Shown: positions 31,867-41,705 of the stretch, piece after piece
Layout: each line of letters starts with the position of its first letter
Numbering within the stretch: position 1 is the stretch's first letter
Assembly: GCA_900457075.1 (NCBI GenBank)
Contig: UGYN01000002.1
Span: 4,340,001-4,404,000, forward strand
DNA: 64,000 nt
Direction: 5' to 3'
Source: Serratia quinivorans
GTDB lineage: Bacteria > Pseudomonadota > Gammaproteobacteria > Enterobacterales > Enterobacteriaceae
The notes under the pieces: generated by a model
Told to the model about the DNA's origin: nothing
Seen by the model: only the letters and a program-made list of their open reading frames with translations
Database searches by the model: none
Translations under genes and position numbers: made by a program

Positions 31867-33536
31867 GTATTCAGACGGCATTACAACGGGCGGCGGCCAC
31901 GCCGGTGCTGGAGCTGGAGCAGGTGTCGATAGCCTATCAGGGGGCAACCGGCAGCCAACGGGTGGTGCATCAGGTGTCTTTCGCCATTCAGCCGGGGGAA
32001 GTGGTGGCGCTGGTCGGTGAGTCCGGTTCGGGGAAAACCACTACCGCGCAGGCGATCATTGGCCTGCTGACGGAAAACGGCCGTCTGGAGCAGGGCGCCA
32101 TCCGTCTCAACGGTACCGATATCAGCCACTGGTCGTCCCGACGGCTGGACGCGGTGCGCGGCGCGCAAATCAGTTTGATCCCACAGGATCCGTCCAGCTC
32201 GCTCAATCCGGTGAAAACCATTGGCGAACAGGTGGCGGAGATCCTCAATATTCATCACAGGTTACCGCGTAAGCAGGTGCAACAGCGGGTGGTGGCTCTG
32301 TTGACCCGCGTAGGTCTGACGCACCCGGAGCTGCGGGCTCGTCAGTATCCACATGAGCTTTCCGGTGGCATGAAACAACGGGTATTGATCGCTATTGCTA
32401 TCGCGCTGCAACCGGCGCTGATTATCGCCGATGAGCCGACCAGCGCGCTGGATGTTACGGTGCAAAAGCGCATTCTCGATCTGATCGACGAGCTGCGGCA
32501 GGAATTTGGTACCGCGGTGTTGCTGGTGACCCACGATCTGGCGGTGGCGGCAGAGCGTGCCGACCGGCTGCTGGTGTTTCGCCATGGCCGGGTGCAGGAA
32601 CAGGGCGTGACCGCAGAAGTGCTGCGTGCACCCACCAGTGACTACACCCGGCAGCTGTTTGCCGACGTGCCGTCGTTGACCCGTGCGGCTGTGCCAAAAC
32701 CTAGCGAGGGCTTGCAAGAGTTGGCGATCCAGGTGAATGGGCTGGTGAAAGATTTCCGCCTGGCTGGTGTCGGGGGAAAAACTTACCGCGCGCTGGATCA
32801 GGTGTCGTTCAGCGTGCCGCGCGGCACCACCCATGCGCTGGTGGGGGAGTCTGGTTCCGGCAAGACCACTTTGGCGCGCTGCCTGCTCGGTTTCCAACGG
32901 CCGGATGCCGGACAAATCATCATCGACGGCGTCGACTTCACTCAGTTGAAGGGCGAGGCGCTGCGGCAGTTCCGTCGCCGTATTCAGTTGGTGTACCAGA
33001 ACCCGTTCGGCTCGCTTGACCCGTCGCAGACGCTGTATCAGGTGATTGAAGAGCCGTTGCTGAACTTTGAGCCGCTGGGCAAAGCCGAGCGCTATCGCCG
33101 GGTACGTGAGCTGTTTGAGCGTGTGGCGCTGCCGGACGAGCTGCTGAGCCGTAAACCCCGCGAACTGTCTGGCGGCCAGCGCCAACGGGTGGCGATTGCC
33201 CGGGCACTGGTGCTGCAACCCCGGGTGCTGGTGCTGGACGAAGCGACCTCGGCATTGGATGTTACGGTGCAGGCGCAGATCCTGCGGCTGTTGCAGGATT
33301 TGCAGCAGGAACTGGGGCTGACCTATTTGTTTATCTCACACGATCTGGCCACGGTGCGGCAGATTTCACACAGCGTTTCGGTATTGCACCGGGGGATACA
33401 GGTGGACAGCGGCGCGACCGGCGAGCTGTTCGCCATGCCGGGCAGCGATTACACCCGTCAGTTGATTGAGGCCATTCCCGGCCGTCAGTTTTATGCCGAA
33501 CAGCCCAAGAGTGAGGACGTATTCTATGAGCAGTAA
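31863..33536 (+). CDS. ABC transporter dual ATP-binding protein (DppD-DppF fusion)
   Basis: 557 residues with two complete ATPase domains. Walker A GESGSGKTT occurs twice (about residues 53 and 328). The signatures are LSGGMKQRV and LSGGQRQRV, and the Walker B motifs are LIIADEPTSALD and LVLDEATSALD. It energises uptake through the two permeases. The 3' end overlaps the monooxygenase gene by 11 bp, tying transport to catabolism. Confidence 0.9.
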   Translation: MSIQTALQRAAATPVLELEQVSIAYQGATGSQRVVHQVSFAIQPGEVVALVGESGSGKTTTAQAIIGLLTENGRLEQGAIRLNGTDISHWSSRRLDAVRGAQISLIPQDPSSSLNPVKTIGEQVAEILNIHHRLPRKQVQQRVVALLTRVGLTHPELRARQYPHELSGGMKQRVLIAIAIALQPALIIADEPTSALDVTVQKRILDLIDELRQEFGTAVLLVTHDLAVAAERADRLLVFRHGRVQEQGVTAEVLRAPTSDYTRQLFADVPSLTRAAVPKPSEGLQELAIQVNGLVKDFRLAGVGGKTYRALDQVSFSVPRGTTHALVGESGSGKTTLARCLLGFQRPDAGQIIIDGVDFTQLKGEALRQFRRRIQLVYQNPFGSLDPSQTLYQVIEEPLLNFEPLGKAERYRRVRELFERVALPDELLSRKPRELSGGQRQRVAIARALVLQPRVLVLDEATSALDVTVQAQILRLLQDLQQELGLTYLFISHDLATVRQISHSVSVLHRGIQVDSGATGELFAMPGSDYTRQLIEAIPGRQFYAEQPKSEDVFYEQ

Positions 33537-34573
33537 AAGACTGGGGTTTTTCACCCGCCTGTTGGATCAGGGCAGCGCGCAACAGCGCTACCGGTTGGCG
33601 ACAGAGCAAATCCTGCATGCCGAGCGGGCCGGGTTTGATAGTGCCTGGGTGGCGCAGCACCATTTTCATGAAGATGAAGGCGGTTTGCCCTCACCATTGG
33701 TGTTCCTGGCGCAGGTGGCGGCACGAACTCGTCATATCCGGCTGGGCACCGGGGGTGATCACGCTGCCGATGGAGTCGGCCATTCGGGTGGCGGAGGATA
33801 CCGCGGTGTTGGATCTGCTGTCTGACGGCAGGCTGGAGGTAGGGATTGCCGCCGGGGGGACACCGTCTGCGTTTGGCGCCTTCGGTTTGGATGCCCAACA
33901 GCGCCACGCGGTGTTTGCCGACAACTTCAGTACCTTGCTGCGCGCCTGGCGCGGTGAGGCATTGGGTGGCGAAGATAACCGGTTGTACCCGGCAGCGCCA
34001 CAGTTGGCAGAGCGGGTGTGGCAGGCGACCTTTTCTGTCGAGGGAGGCGAACGTGCGGGGCGGGCCGGCGATGGTTTAATGCTGTCGCGCACGCAACCGC
34101 GCCCGGCGGATGCGCCAGATCTGCCGCTGGACGAATTGCAGAACCCGATTATTGATGCCTATCTGGCGGCGCTGCCGCCCGGCATCGCGCCGCGCATTAT
34201 GGGCTCACGTACTGCATTAGTGACCGATAATAGCCAACAGGCGCGGGATTTTGCCGCACAGGGGCTGGGCCGGGGGCTTGAACGTCTGCGTGCCAGCGGC
34301 CACCGACCGGCTGACGAATCGCTCGATGGGCTGATCCGCGCCTTTGACGTGCATCTTGGCACTCCGGATCAGGTGATTGCTTCGTTGCAGAAAGACAGCG
34401 CGTTGGCACGGGTGACCGACTTGGCCTTCCAGGTGCATTCCATCGATCCGCCGCATGCCCACATTCTGCGTTCTATTGAGCTGATTGCCCGTCACGTTGC
34501 CCCTGAACTGGGCTGGCAACGTCGCACTCCTGTTTCGAACTCCTACGAACATCACGCTGAGGAAAAGGTATGA
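33526..34573 (+). pseudogene. luciferase-like FMN-dependent monooxygenase, frameshifted
   Basis: The N-terminal part (33526 on: LGFFTRLLDQ, AWVAQHHFHEDEGGLPSPLV) is a bacterial luciferase-like fold. The frame is lost in the GGGGG run at 33751-33755. Removing one G gives RLGTGVITLPMESAIRVAED and continues to 34573, for 348 residues in all. It matches the luciferase-like monooxygenase subfamily that travels with this ABC transporter and a CMD protein. It would oxidise the imported substrate with reduced flavin. Confidence 0.82.
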
Positions 34574-35688
34574 CTGCAACATTGAATAATGACGACCTGC
34601 TGGCCGTGCTGGCAGAGATCGCACCCGATTCCGCATTGGCGCAGGCCAGAGTGACGCGGCAGGCGGCGACGGATGCGATTCAGGCCAGCTATCTGGCGTT
34701 GTTCGCACCCGCCGATGCCGGCGATTTTCCGATAGCGCAGCGGCTGCAGACAGCGCAGCGCATCAGCGAATGGCATGCGGACAAACCCCTGGCGGCCCAT
34801 TATGCGGCGTTGCTGCAACAGCAGGGCGGTGCAGAGGATAGCCCGCGCTTGCAGGCGGCGCTGGATCATGCCGAACGGCTGGCGTTCAAACCCGCCAGTG
34901 CTGACGCGCAGCATTTGCAGGCATTGCAGCAGGCCGGTTGGTCACTGGATGATATTGTCACCCTGTCGCAACTGATCGCTTTTGTCAGCTTCCAAAGCCG
35001 TTTGCTGACGGGCTATCGGCTGCTGAGTGGCAAGCCGGTCGAAAGTGGCAGTGCCTCATCCGTCAGAGCCGGCAGTTGGCGTACCGAGCCCGCTACCCTG
35101 AGTGGCCGCCATGCTCCGCCAAAGTTCACCCGTCAGGAGTTGGGTTGGGAACCGTGGATCGCCGCCAAACCGCTGGCAGAGTTTGATGCATCAGGCCAGG
35201 CGCTGTTAACGCGTTTCGGGCATAGCGACTCGGATTATTTTCGCCTGTTGGCACGTAACCATCCGGTACTGGAACAGCGAACGCTGGCGGACCGAGCCAT
35301 TTTCTATACTCCGGGCGGGTTGGAACGTAAGGATCGCGAACTGGCGGCGACGGTCGCCAGCAAGGTGAATGGTTGTATCTATTGTGCCTCTGTACATGCA
35401 CGCAAGGCGGCCCAGTTGTCCAAGAAAACGGACGAGGTGCAGCGCCTGCTGGACGTGGCTCCGGGGGACGTGTTGAGTGAGGGGCAAGGGGAGCCGTGGC
35501 GCGCACAGATAGACTTTGCCGCGGCGTTGTCCGCCACGCCGCCGCAGGCTAATGCCGATCATCTGGTAGCGCTGCGTGCGCAGGGCCTCGACGAGCTGGC
35601 GCTGCTGGACCTGGTGCAGTCGACGGCGTTCTTTGCCTGGGCAAATCGGCTGATGCTGACCCTGGGTGAACCCTTCGACGACCAATAA
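34570..35688 (+). CDS. double-domain CMD/alkylhydroperoxidase-like protein
   Basis: 372 residues. The N-terminal half (about 1-180) is a carboxymuconolactone-decarboxylase-type helical domain without the cysteine pair (GWSLDDIVTLSQLIAFVSFQ). The C-terminal half (about 185-372) is an AhpD-like peroxidase domain with the CxxC motif in NGCIYCASVHARKA. The two halves correspond to separate proteins (Avi_7170 and Avi_7169 types, from memory) fused in one chain. It overlaps the monooxygenase by ATGA and closes the operon. The redox target is unknown. Confidence 0.85.
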   Translation: MTATLNNDDLLAVLAEIAPDSALAQARVTRQAATDAIQASYLALFAPADAGDFPIAQRLQTAQRISEWHADKPLAAHYAALLQQQGGAEDSPRLQAALDHAERLAFKPASADAQHLQALQQAGWSLDDIVTLSQLIAFVSFQSRLLTGYRLLSGKPVESGSASSVRAGSWRTEPATLSGRHAPPKFTRQELGWEPWIAAKPLAEFDASGQALLTRFGHSDSDYFRLLARNHPVLEQRTLADRAIFYTPGGLERKDRELAATVASKVNGCIYCASVHARKAAQLSKKTDEVQRLLDVAPGDVLSEGQGEPWRAQIDFAAALSATPPQANADHLVALRAQGLDELALLDLVQSTAFFAWANRLMLTLGEPFDDQ

Positions 35689-35717
35689 GCCTGCTGCCAA
35701 CCACCGCTATATAAACC

Positions 35718-35737
35718 GGGGCGAAAGTTTTCGCCCC
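35718..35737 (+). terminator. hairpin at the end of the ABC/monooxygenase operon
   Basis: GGGGCGAAAG followed at once by its complement TTTTCGCCCC (perfect outer 9 bp), about 30 bp after the last stop. Only a weak T tract follows. Confidence 0.6.
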
Positions 35738-35950
35738 TAAGCAATTTAAGATAATAATTACCTTTTCAGGCATATCTTTAACGTTATTAACAAAGCGACA
35801 TAACTCTTTTCGAAATTATAACGAAGAATTCAAACTGCATAAATTGCTCGCCGTCATGAATGCTCCGATACTGATTCCATCAATGAATTTAATTTATATC
35901 AGATAAATTTTTGTTGGCGTGGATGCATTTTTTGATGGGAAATTGGCTCG

Positions 35951-36859
35951 ATGGGAAGTTTTTTTAAGCAGATATATCGTTATTCTCATTCTCGCCCTTA
36001 CAGGCATAATGAAAATCTCTGGCCCTATGTAAAAATAGAACGTGCAGCCAGTGGAGAGATTGCCGTATTCCATTATAAAAAACAGCTTATTCCTACAGTG
36101 ACGTTGTCAGCGCTGAAAGACAGTTGCCAGGGGCCGATACTGTTGACGGCGACGGGGCCATCCGTGAACACCATTTGCTTTGGCGATATTCCTGAAATGC
36201 CGGCTCTCGGGGTCAATGGTGCTTATTACTTAAGCTCGAAGGTGAGTTTTCGCTTTTATGTTATTGTCGATATGGGATTTATCGATCAACGACCGGATAT
36301 TATAAAAGAGATCATTCTGGCAACGGGTTTAATCCTGTTCACTACGGTCCACGGCGTGGCAAAAATAATTGACAGGTTCTCGCTGGCTGGCGTGAAGTGT
36401 CAGTTCGCCGTAATCGAAGATGCGACCTTCAAAATCTATCGCCCAAAAATAAGTCCGTCGGCACTCTGGGATCATTACCGCCACGACGGCAACGTTCATT
36501 TTTCCTCTGTCTGTAAATCCATCGCCTTTAGCCATGATATTCGGCATGGCATCTTCGATGCGGGGACGGTGGTTTATTGGGCCTTGCAGATCATTTCCTT
36601 CCTGGGGTTTAAACAACTTTTTATTGCCGGGCTGGATATGAACAATTTCCATTTACCGCGCTTTTATGAAACGCCAGAGAATAAATTGCCGACACTTTTG
36701 CCTGAGAAAGTGGATGACCTGATCATTCCGGCTTTTAGCCATGCGAGTGAAAGAATGAAAATCAACAATATCGCTATAAAGAATTTTTCATTGGCGAGCG
36801 CCATAGACACCCGTATTTTTGAAAAGGTTGATTGCAGTGATTTTTTCAAAGAAAACTGA
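35951..36859 (+). CDS. putative LPS/capsule glycosyltransferase-like protein
   Basis: 302 residues, AT-rich relative to its neighbours. ILLTATGPSVNTI near residue 64, followed by LGVNGAYYLS, resembles the nucleotide-sugar site of sialyltransferase-like or DUF115-like enzymes (GNGPS ... N). There is no signal peptide. It overlaps an O-antigen ligase gene on the same strand and faces a heptosyltransferase-type gene, so a role in outer-core LPS is likely. The exact transferase type is not recognisable; confidence in the family is low, but confidence that it is a gene is high. Confidence 0.7.
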   Translation: MGSFFKQIYRYSHSRPYRHNENLWPYVKIERAASGEIAVFHYKKQLIPTVTLSALKDSCQGPILLTATGPSVNTICFGDIPEMPALGVNGAYYLSSKVSFRFYVIVDMGFIDQRPDIIKEIILATGLILFTTVHGVAKIIDRFSLAGVKCQFAVIEDATFKIYRPKISPSALWDHYRHDGNVHFSSVCKSIAFSHDIRHGIFDAGTVVYWALQIISFLGFKQLFIAGLDMNNFHLPRFYETPENKLPTLLPEKVDDLIIPAFSHASERMKINNIAIKNFSLASAIDTRIFEKVDCSDFFKEN

Positions 36860-38003
36860 TGCCACCAACCTAATCGCTGTTTACGTTTTTTTTGCCTTTT
36901 CATTTTTTAGCGCCATTTATTGCGGCCACACCCGGGTGAATAATTTATTCCATATCTCGGCGATTTTTTTCCTGCTGACGCTGGCTACCCGACCGGAATT
37001 CCGTCAGGCCTGGCTTGGCAGGCGTGCTGCACTCATCGGTATAGCCTCGGCAGCGTATTTTTTGGCGTACTACTCCGCCAGTAATTTCTGGGGAGGCACG
37101 CCGGAAGATGCGCTGTCTGCCCTGACGCACAGCGCTTATATTCTGATTTATCTCGGCCTGTTGGTCTCGGTGTTGGATAGCCCTCGCCGCAATCTGTTAC
37201 TTTGCGCCGTGATTGCCGGTATCACCTTGCTTTGTCTGTATCTGACATGGAGGGATTACCACGAAATTTATACCCTCAGAGAAACGTCTGCCGCCAATCC
37301 CGGCCCGCGCAATGTGATCGATCTTGCCGGTTATGCTGCATTGGGCATTATTTTAAGCCTGATGGTTTTCCGTGAAACCCAACAAAAAAAGGTCCTGCTG
37401 ACGATCCCGCTGCTTTTTGCCTTTATGGTGCTGACACAAAGCCGCGGGCCTTTGATTGCCTTAATGGTGGCGCTGGTGTTAACCACGCATTACCGAGCGC
37501 TGAATAAAAAGTCGGCAATGCTCATTGTGGCGATGATGATATTTACTGCAGGCATGGTGCTATGGTCGTCCATTGGTGAAATGCTGATAACGCGCTTTGC
37601 CGAGTTGTATCAGCAGAGCTTTGTGCGGATGAGCATTTGGCGACACAGTCTGGCGTTGGTAGAGCAGGCACCGTTTTTTGGCTATGGGTTTGATAGGGAG
37701 CTGACTTTTACCAACTATACCGGCGAGTTGATTCATACGACTCACAGCCTGTATCTGGGCGCGTTGCTCAAAGGCGGGTTGGTGGGCTTTTGCCTGTTCA
37801 TCGCGTTGCTGACGTTTGGCGCACGGCTTGCCGTGGTTCACCTTAAGGCAGGGCGACGTCTGGAGGCTGCGTTATACCTGTTTATGCTGATCTTCTACTG
37901 CTCACAGGGCATGTTTGTTATCGCGAATCCGGCCGAATTTTGGTACCTGTTTTGGTTCCCCTTGGCTGTGGTGTTCGCCCAACCCACCTCAAATGCGCGT
38001 TAG
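36837..38003 (+). CDS. O-antigen ligase family protein (WaaL-like)
   Basis: A 388-residue integral membrane protein with about 10-12 helices. It has the large periplasmic loop of Wzy_C/WaaL proteins: FVRMSIWRHSLALVEQAPFF and the conserved His in LIHTTHSLYLGALLKGG. It joins O-antigen from undecaprenyl-PP to lipid A-core in the periplasm. I prefer the GTG start at 36837 (GAAAAGG about 9 bp upstream), overlapping the previous gene by 23 bp; a TTG at 36819 is possible but less likely. The 3' end overlaps the GT9 gene by 15 bp, tail to tail. Confidence 0.85.
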   Translation: MIFSKKTDATNLIAVYVFFAFSFFSAIYCGHTRVNNLFHISAIFFLLTLATRPEFRQAWLGRRAALIGIASAAYFLAYYSASNFWGGTPEDALSALTHSAYILIYLGLLVSVLDSPRRNLLLCAVIAGITLLCLYLTWRDYHEIYTLRETSAANPGPRNVIDLAGYAALGIILSLMVFRETQQKKVLLTIPLLFAFMVLTQSRGPLIALMVALVLTTHYRALNKKSAMLIVAMMIFTAGMVLWSSIGEMLITRFAELYQQSFVRMSIWRHSLALVEQAPFFGYGFDRELTFTNYTGELIHTTHSLYLGALLKGGLVGFCLFIALLTFGARLAVVHLKAGRRLEAALYLFMLIFYCSQGMFVIANPAEFWYLFWFPLAVVFAQPTSNAR

Positions 38004-39090
38004 TGCCAACGCGATCGTCACTTTTTCAAACACCTGACTTTCAGTGATGATGCTGAGGGGTTGGCGGCGTTGAGCCGTAGTGAGCGTTTGTGCATCAACC
38101 GACACGTTCATTACCTGATGCAGTTCGCGATTTTGATAAGGGCCGGTGTGCTGCGGATTGGCGGTGACAAACAGGCTGATGGTCGGGGTTTTCAGGGCAA
38201 TGGCCAGATGCAAAGGGCCGGTGTCGCCAGTGACCAATACCTGCAGGTTCGACATCACCGCCAGCAGTTGCGGCAGGGTGGTTTTGCCGATATGACTGAC
38301 CACGCGTTGCCGTTCGGCCTCTGTCAGCCCCGCGATAAATTCTCGTTCTATGGACAGCTCTTTCGGCGAGCCGATTAATTCGATTTGATGGTGCGGCGAC
38401 TGCGCCAGCAGCAGTTTTGCCAGGCGAATAAACTGACCGACGGGCCAGCAACGCAGCGTTTCAGAAGCCCCCATTTGAAAACCGATCGGGATTTTATCCG
38501 CGTTTTTATTCATCGTTGCAAACTCAACGGGAATAAACATTTCGCTGTTATCGGTGTTGCAACCCAACTGTGCCACTAAATCCAGCTTACGCTGAATTAA
38601 ATGGCCGCCGGTACTTTGGCTCACGCCGCTCAACCAGGGTTCCATGCCGGTGGCCTTGTTGCCATAGGCGTCCTTGAACACATATTGGCAACCGGCAGTA
38701 ATGGCGACAATCACGTCGTAAGGGGATTTGGAGTGCAGGATGATCGCCAGTTGCGGCTTATATTTACGCAACTGGTGAATAACGCTGAGCATGTCTTTGG
38801 CTTTATGATCCCAATAAATGACGGCATTAAAGTAACGGCTGGTCGCGACCAGCTGTTTATTTTTATGGCTGGAAATCAGGGTGATACTGGCCGTTGGGTA
38901 GCGTTCGCGCACCGCGCGGATGGCCGGCGTATTAAACATCAGGTCGCCAAGGGCAGTGGTAGAAAAAAATAACGATACGCTCAAAGGCCAGTTCCGGCTT
39001 GAAACTGGCTTTCTGCTGGAAGTTGCCGCCCAAGCGGGTGTACATCTTAAGACAGGCGTTTGCCGCTGTTATTTTCCACTGTTTCGACAT
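37989..39090 (-). pseudogene. glycosyltransferase family 9 (heptosyltransferase-like), frameshifted near the N terminus
   Basis: The open frame from 38984 begins only at a TTG inside the protein (STTALGDLMFNTPAIRAVR). Upstream in another frame, ATG at 39090 gives MSKQWKITAANACLKMYTRL, continuing to FKPELAFERIVIF. Removing one base from the seven-A run at 38963-38969 fuses them into 366 residues with the GT9 N-terminal pattern IVIFSTTALGD. The C-terminal donor site is VTGDTGPLHLAIALKTPTISLF. It probably adds heptose or a related sugar to the LPS core. Confidence 0.8.
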
Positions 39091-39208
39091 CTTGTTTCAC
39101 TTCGAGTTAATTGGCGCGCCGGTCTGGCATCTGCATCATATGATGTTTGTCCTGGTGGGCCAATGGTCGGCAATAGTTTGCTACATATGCTTGCGCAACC
39201 TTGATAAA

Positions 39209-39227
39209 GGGGCAGCAGACGTGCCCC
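39209..39227 (-). terminator. terminator of the flavodoxin-fold reductase gene
   Basis: Minus-strand stem GGGGCA / TGCCCC with a 7-nt loop followed by TTTATC, 11 bp after the stop at 39238. Confidence 0.6.
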
Positions 39228-39237
39228 ACGTATTGAG

Positions 39238-39873
39238 TCAATCTTGCCAAACCTGTGGGCTACGTGGCGTATCCATCCGGTAATCAGAATAGTGACGCGT
39301 GAAAATTTCGCGGCCCAGATCGCGGGCGGCCTGTAGCGGATTACGCGGATCACGGCTGACTTCACCCCGATTGTTGCCCGCACCCTGAACCATCCCGACG
39401 AACTCGCAATGCGAGTAACGGCTGAATTCCTGAATTTGATGCACGATCCCCATAGCTCCTCCGGGGTAGGTTTCCTCCGAGGCTACCGTCAGCCCGATGC
39501 GTTTGCCACTCATACGCTGATGTACCTGTTCGGCATCAGGGTAGGCGTTGGAGTAATAGCTGAAAGAGCGATCGAAAAAGGCTTTGGTTTGCGCCGACAT
39601 GCCGTACCAGTAGAGCGGGGTACAAAATACCGCCGCATCCGCCGGCAAGAAATGCTCCAGAAACAGTTCGCCATAGCGATCGGCTGGTGGCACGGCATGA
39701 CGTTCATCCGTCAGAAAACCGCTGATGTAATCATCCAAAAAATGCAGACTGGCTTCGGTGCCGGCTTCGGCGGCTCCTGCCATCACGGCCTGTGCCAATG
39801 CTGCACTGTTGCCGTCACGCCGTGGGCTTCCGACCAGGACGATAAGGCGCTTGGGTTGTTGAGATGAATTCAT
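39238..39873 (-). CDS. NADPH-dependent FMN reductase / flavodoxin-fold oxidoreductase
   Basis: A 211-residue flavodoxin-like protein. VGSPRRDGNSAALAQAV is the FMN phosphate-binding loop at the N terminus, and FCTPLYWYGMSAQTKAFFDR is the second flavin loop near residues 86-105. The start is placed at 39873, where GGAG lies 6 bp upstream; a second ATG at 39897 lacks a ribosome site. It is divergent from a GcvA-like LysR gene (39995), which probably controls it. Confidence 0.85.
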   Translation of the reverse strand: MNSSQQPKRLIVLVGSPRRDGNSAALAQAVMAGAAEAGTEASLHFLDDYISGFLTDERHAVPPADRYGELFLEHFLPADAAVFCTPLYWYGMSAQTKAFFDRSFSYYSNAYPDAEQVHQRMSGKRIGLTVASEETYPGGAMGIVHQIQEFSRYSHCEFVGMVQGAGNNRGEVSRDPRNPLQAARDLGREIFTRHYSDYRMDTPRSPQVWQD

Positions 39874-39994
39874 GTCACTCTCCGTTTTATTGGTCATGGG
39901 TATACGATTGCCAATTTACGGTGCACAAAGAGTCAGTGACAAATGACGGCTATTCTTTCAGGATGAGTTAAATTCATCTGTATGGGATTTAATC

Positions 39995-40876
39995 ATGTTT
40001 GCCACGCTTCCGGTTACTGCATTGCGCACCTTTGAATCCGCCGCCCGCCTGCGCAGTTTTAAACAGGCTGCACTGGAGCTGGCTGTAACCCCGACGGCGG
40101 TATCGCATCAGATCAAGGCGCTTGAGCAGCAACTGGGTTTTGCCTTGTTCGATCGGGTGCCGCGCGGTGTGCGGTTAACGCAGAAGGGCGAGCGTTTGTT
40201 CGCTGGGGTGCATACCGCTTTGCTCGATGTGGCAACCACGCTGGATGCGCTACGACCGGTTCCCAGTACCGGCTCACTGTGTGTTTCCGTCACCCATTCT
40301 TTCGCTGCATTGTGGCTGGTCCCGCGCCTGGGGCGCTTTTATCAAGCTTATCCGCACTACCTGGTACGCCTGGAGGCCTGCGGTGAGGTGATTGATCTGC
40401 AGCAGGACGCCAGCGTGGACATTGCCATTCGCTACAGCCGCACTGACTATCCGCAGTTGCATCGGGCAGCGCGGTTGGAAGAGAGCTTTGGCGTTTACGG
40501 CGCCCCGGATTTGTGTGCAACTGAGCAACAAGCGCCCACGCTGATCACCGTTCACTGGCATGACTCCACTCTTTATGAAACCGGCTGGCGCGAGTGGTGC
40601 CAGGCTGCGGGTGTCGACTGGTGGCAACGGCATACCGCGTTGCGGGCTTATGACGAAGAGCATTATGCTTTGCAGGCAGCGGTGGCCGGGCAGGGGCTGG
40701 TACTGGCCAGTTCGGTGATGGTGTCGGATCTGGTGCGTAACGGGTTGCTGGCATCCTATCGGCCGGAAATTTGCGTACCGGGTGCGGCTTATAGCGCACT
40801 TTGCGTGCCTGGGCGCGAACGGCACCCGCCGGTACGGGCGTTCCTGGCCTGGTTGCAACAGGAGATCTTGCGCTGA
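39995..40876 (+). CDS. LysR family regulator, GcvA-like
   Basis: 293 residues. The N terminus LPVTALRTFESAARLRSFKQ and the helix-turn-helix AVTPTAVSHQIKALEQQLG are typical of the GcvA/AmpR branch of LysR. The effector domain follows (SVTHSFAALWLVPRLGRFY). It is divergent from the flavin reductase gene across 121 bp, so it probably regulates that gene and itself. It is intact, unlike two of the other LysR genes in the window. Confidence 0.85.
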   Translation: MFATLPVTALRTFESAARLRSFKQAALELAVTPTAVSHQIKALEQQLGFALFDRVPRGVRLTQKGERLFAGVHTALLDVATTLDALRPVPSTGSLCVSVTHSFAALWLVPRLGRFYQAYPHYLVRLEACGEVIDLQQDASVDIAIRYSRTDYPQLHRAARLEESFGVYGAPDLCATEQQAPTLITVHWHDSTLYETGWREWCQAAGVDWWQRHTALRAYDEEHYALQAAVAGQGLVLASSVMVSDLVRNGLLASYRPEICVPGAAYSALCVPGRERHPPVRAFLAWLQQEILR

Positions 40877-40963
40877 ACCACAGCACAAAATAGAAATTCT
40901 TCTGGCGTGAGGCATGGGAATATCAGATAACTTTGTTATTCCCTTCCCATGAGAGAGATGTCC

Positions 40964-41552
40964 ATGAGCCAGCCAAGAGTTTCTGATTACCCCATTGATG
41001 CACAGTTTATTGAACGTTGGTCGCCGCGCGCGCTGGCAAATGATGCTATCGACGATGAGACCCTGCTGAGCTTCTTTGAAGCGGCGCGCTGGTCACCTTC
41101 GGCCTATAACATTCAGCCGTGGCGCTTTGCCTACAGCAAGCACGGCTCTTCCAGTTGGGACAGCTATCTGGATTTCCTGGTTGAGTTCAACCGCGGTTGG
41201 GCGCAGCACGCTTCGGCGCTGGTGGTGGTGATATCCAAAACCACCAGTCTGAACGGTGACAAGGAAGTCAGTAACCCGAGCCATGCCTTTGATGCCGGGG
41301 CTGCCTGGGCCAACCTGGCGCTGCAGGCGCATCTGAAAGGTTGGCTGACCCACTGCATGGGCGGTGTTCATCACGACAAAATCAAGGCTGCGTTAAACCT
41401 GCCGGACAACTATCAGGTACATGGCATGGTGGCGATCGGCAAAGCGGGTGATAAATCCCTGCTGCCGGAGTTTTCTGCAGCAAAAAGAGATCCCTTCAGG
41501 GCGCTTGCCGCTGGAGCAGACGGTGGTGGAAGGGCTGAACTTTACCCTGTAA
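40964..41552 (+). pseudogene. nitroreductase family protein, frameshifted at the C terminus
   Basis: A nitroreductase-like FMN protein: RWSPRALANDAIDDE, FFEAARWSPSAYNIQPWRF (FMN-contact Arg/Ser), and FDAGAAWANLALQAHLKGW. The frame ends unnaturally at 41566. Removing one A from the AAAAA run at 41481-41485 gives AAKEIPSGRLPLEQTVVEGL and a stop at 41550-41552, for 195 residues. The start at 40964 has GAGAG 6 bp upstream. A strong terminator follows. Confidence 0.82.
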
Positions 41553-41576
41553 TCATCCGGATTTAAGGCTTACAGG

Positions 41577-41607
41577 CCCGCTGAGTTTCGCTCTGCGGGT
41601 TTTTTTA
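41577..41607 (+). terminator. rho-independent terminator after the nitroreductase gene
   Basis: Stem CCCGC(T)GAG / CTC(T)GCGGG followed by seven T residues, 25 bp after the corrected stop. Confidence 0.85.
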
Positions 41608-41653
41608 TGCGCTAACATAACGAGGTAAAACTTTGTGAGTATGTCCAGTGGCG

Positions 41654-41691
41654 CAACAATCGTTATATAATTATCTATATAACGATTGTTG
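41654..41691. promoter_or_regulatory. ModE-type operator immediately upstream of yghW
   Basis: A 38-bp element with perfect 16-bp arms (CAACAATCGTTATATA and its complement) around a 6-nt centre. The core CGTTATAT-N8-ATATAACG has the spacing and sequence of the molybdate-responsive ModE operator of E. coli modA as I remember it. It ends 14 bp before the yghW ATG and overlaps the leader, so it should repress or block transcription when ModE-molybdate binds. Confidence 0.65.
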
Positions 41692-41705
41692 AAAGAGGGG
41701 ATGTC

